This document shows, piece after piece, positions 62,196-64,000 of a DNA stretch of 64,000 bases. This DNA is from Smittia aterrima (taxonomy: Eukaryota; Arthropoda; Insecta; Diptera; Chironomidae). Position 1 is the stretch's first letter. Every line of letters begins with the position of its first letter. The position numbers and the translations under genes were made by a program. The notes under the pieces are model-generated. The model was not told where the DNA came from. It did not search any database and worked only from the letters and a program-made list of their open reading frames with translations. The stretch is from contig CP093831.1 of the NCBI GenBank assembly GCA_033063855.1, positions 6,200,001 to 6,264,000 of the forward strand, given 5' to 3'.

Positions 62196-64000
62196 TTACT
62201 CCTTGAACATGGCGTACTCTTCGGCTCGCAGTGCAAGCTCGCGAATATTTTTGAGACAACCAGCTGAAGCTTCTTGAAGTTCTTTATCCTCTGAACCGAC
62301 TGTCTCCAATAAAAATGGAACGACCCCGCTCTGGAAAAAATTAATTCAATTTGGTAGTTGGTAAAAAGTTTTTTAAATTCAGTTTCTTACCGCGTGCATT
62401 GTAATGCAATTTTGAGGATCTTCGGATAATTTCTGGAGTGCCATTGCAGTAGTTCTATGAACTTTGGGGTTCTCACTAACCATGTAACCAACAATTGGCG
62501 TCACTGTTTTTAATCTTCCAAGTTCTTGAGTATTGTTCCCGTAAGGAGCGCAACTGGCAATTGCTGCGGCTAAATGTTCTCTTAGCATATCGTTTGTTGT
62601 ATAAACCAAACTCGCGAGCATCTGAATCACTTTGTGATCTGTGAGAACAGCCAAATTTTCTTTATCTTTGGCAATTATTGAGATGGCGGCACAAACAGCA
62701 GCAAGAACCAAATTATCACGAGACTTCAAAAGTCCAACGACAAGCTCTAAAGCTCCGACAAAGCTTCGCACAAGTTCACCTGAGTTTTTAGCATTTTTGA
62801 TACAAGGGCAGAGACCGAGAGCAGCGTATGCTTGAACTTTCGGATTATGGTTCTTCAATAACGACCAAATCAAACGAATCGCATCAAGTTCCTCCATTGC
62901 TGTCATGCTTTCGGGATCGTTTGCACACTCAGTGAGAGCTTTCGAAATATTTTCCAACAAAGGCGGAAAAGTTCCATTCAGGAGATTCACCATCAAAGCC
63001 AATCCTCCAATTTGTCGCAGCGTGTCGCGATTATTTTGAAACTTGACACATTCGGATATCGCTCCAGCAGCGTTTGTCAACACATCATCGTTCTCGTCAC
63101 TCAGTAATTGAACAAGAATGTGCATGATTTTCAATTGATCCAGACGTTTAACGTTGGCCGCTGTTACAGCGCATTTCCAGATGGCACCAGTCGCAGCAGC
63201 AAGCAAAGCTTTGTTCTCTCGAATCGATTTATCTTTGATGATTCCCACGAGTGACTCAAGTCCACCAGCTTCGCGTACAATGTCTCGAGCCATTTTGTCA
63301 CTTGCACATTTAAAAATTGCTGAACTGCATTGCATTTTGAGATCAAAGTTGTCAGAAGAAAGATGAATGACAATATTATGAATCATTCCTTCAGTAGCAA
63401 TCGCAAGTTGGTAGTCGCCCTAAAAGAAAATATTTGTTTCGTTGAAATCATTTTAATAAATCAATCATCAACAGACCTGTGTGGCGCATTGTTGAACGCA
63501 TCCCATGATGGGAACGACGACGTCAATGTGAGTACTCTTAAGCAATCTTCCCATCAAAGGCACAACTCCACTCGTTCTCATGATCTCCTTGTTATGACGT
63601 GACTCTGATAAAGACCACAAAGCTCTCGCTCCTGCTCGTGCCATGTCTAACTGTTCTCTTTGGCTTTGGGTTAAATTTTCTCTTGGCGTTATGAGACAAC
63701 TTAATGGAACGTCAAGTAAGTCAACAACTTTTGGAATGCCACCAGAACGACGAACAAGTTGTCGAGCCAATCGAACTTTTCCAACATTTGCAATCGTTTC
63801 TGCAGCAAGAATCTTCAAATCTCTCGAAGGCTCAGAGAGAATGTTGACAAGCAATGGAATTCCTCCGAGATCAACGATGCTTCGACGAATATCCAAGTTA
63901 AGGGAAATTGCAGAGAGAACTGTTAAGGCTCCAAATCGACACTTTAAGTCGTTGCTTTCTAACAAATTCACTAAAACTTCCAAGCCACCGATTTCCTGGA
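62196..64000 (-). CDS. gudu: Armadillo repeat-containing protein 4 (ODAD2/gudu), 3' part
   Basis: Three exons in the window: beyond 64000 down to 63477, 63419-62391, and 62330-62196, all phase 0; the C-terminal 561 aa. The 5' part is off the right edge. At least ten armadillo repeats are visible, each of about 42 residues (e.g. GGLEVLVNLLESNDLKCRFG, GGIPLLVNILSE, GGLESLVGIIKD, GALELVVGLLKSRD), ending FLLETVGSEDKELQEASAGCLKNIRELAL, a close match to vertebrate ARMC4. In vertebrates it is part of the docking complex for outer dynein arms on motile cilia; in Drosophila, gudu is needed for sperm formation. Here it probably acts in the sperm flagellum and chordotonal neurons. Confidence 0.92.

Overview
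This window reads as nuclear DNA of an insect, most likely a nematoceran fly; a non-biting midge (Chironomidae) is my best guess, not a proof. It is AT-rich, genes have short introns (about 50-75 bp) with GT-AG borders, and the gene set is insect. It includes an insect odorant receptor, a fused trehalose-6-phosphate synthase/phosphatase, and an allatotropin (orexin-like) receptor, which Drosophila has lost. All multi-exon models were assembled by hand from open frames plus splice sites whose phases match; no transcript or database was consulted.

Layout. 0.3-2.3 kb: two tandem secreted lipocalins, each with its own TATA box. 7.2-10.9 kb: allatotropin receptor, seven exons. 12.0-13.2 kb: the ciliary small GTPase ARL6 (BBS3), with an RFX-type X-box upstream and an unexpected Ile in place of the catalytic Gln. 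13-23 kb: mostly non-coding, with one intact-ended non-autonomous hAT transposon. 23.1-26.8 kb: a low-complexity protein ending in a PDZ domain. 26.8-35.3 kb: two paralogous F-box/leucine-rich-repeat genes on the minus strand. Between them lie an odorant receptor, decayed receptor fragments and a minisatellite element with inverted ends. 35-42.7 kb: non-coding, with a long foldback element and candidate core promoters. 42.7-46.9 kb: dual-specificity phosphatase with a putative myristoylated N-terminus. 49.4-55.0 kb: a trehalose block: bifunctional TPS, YIPF6, and a stand-alone TPP on the opposite strand. 56.5-62.0 kb: a RASL11/RERG-like GTPase with a 4.3 kb first intron. 62.2-64.0 kb: 3' part of ARMC4 (gudu), cut by the window edge.

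Links between genes. TPS makes trehalose-6-phosphate and, with its fused phosphatase domain or the neighbouring TPP, trehalose, the main insect blood sugar. ARL6 and ARMC4 are both cilium/flagellum genes. The lipocalins and F-box genes are local duplications. No CRISPR array, convincing tRNA/rRNA gene, or viral gene was seen. The most interesting items are the ARL6 Gln-to-Ile change, the foldback element built from GC-rich hairpin modules, the F-box/odorant-receptor duplication relics, the shared intron of TPS and TPP, and the predicted lipid-anchored phosphatase.
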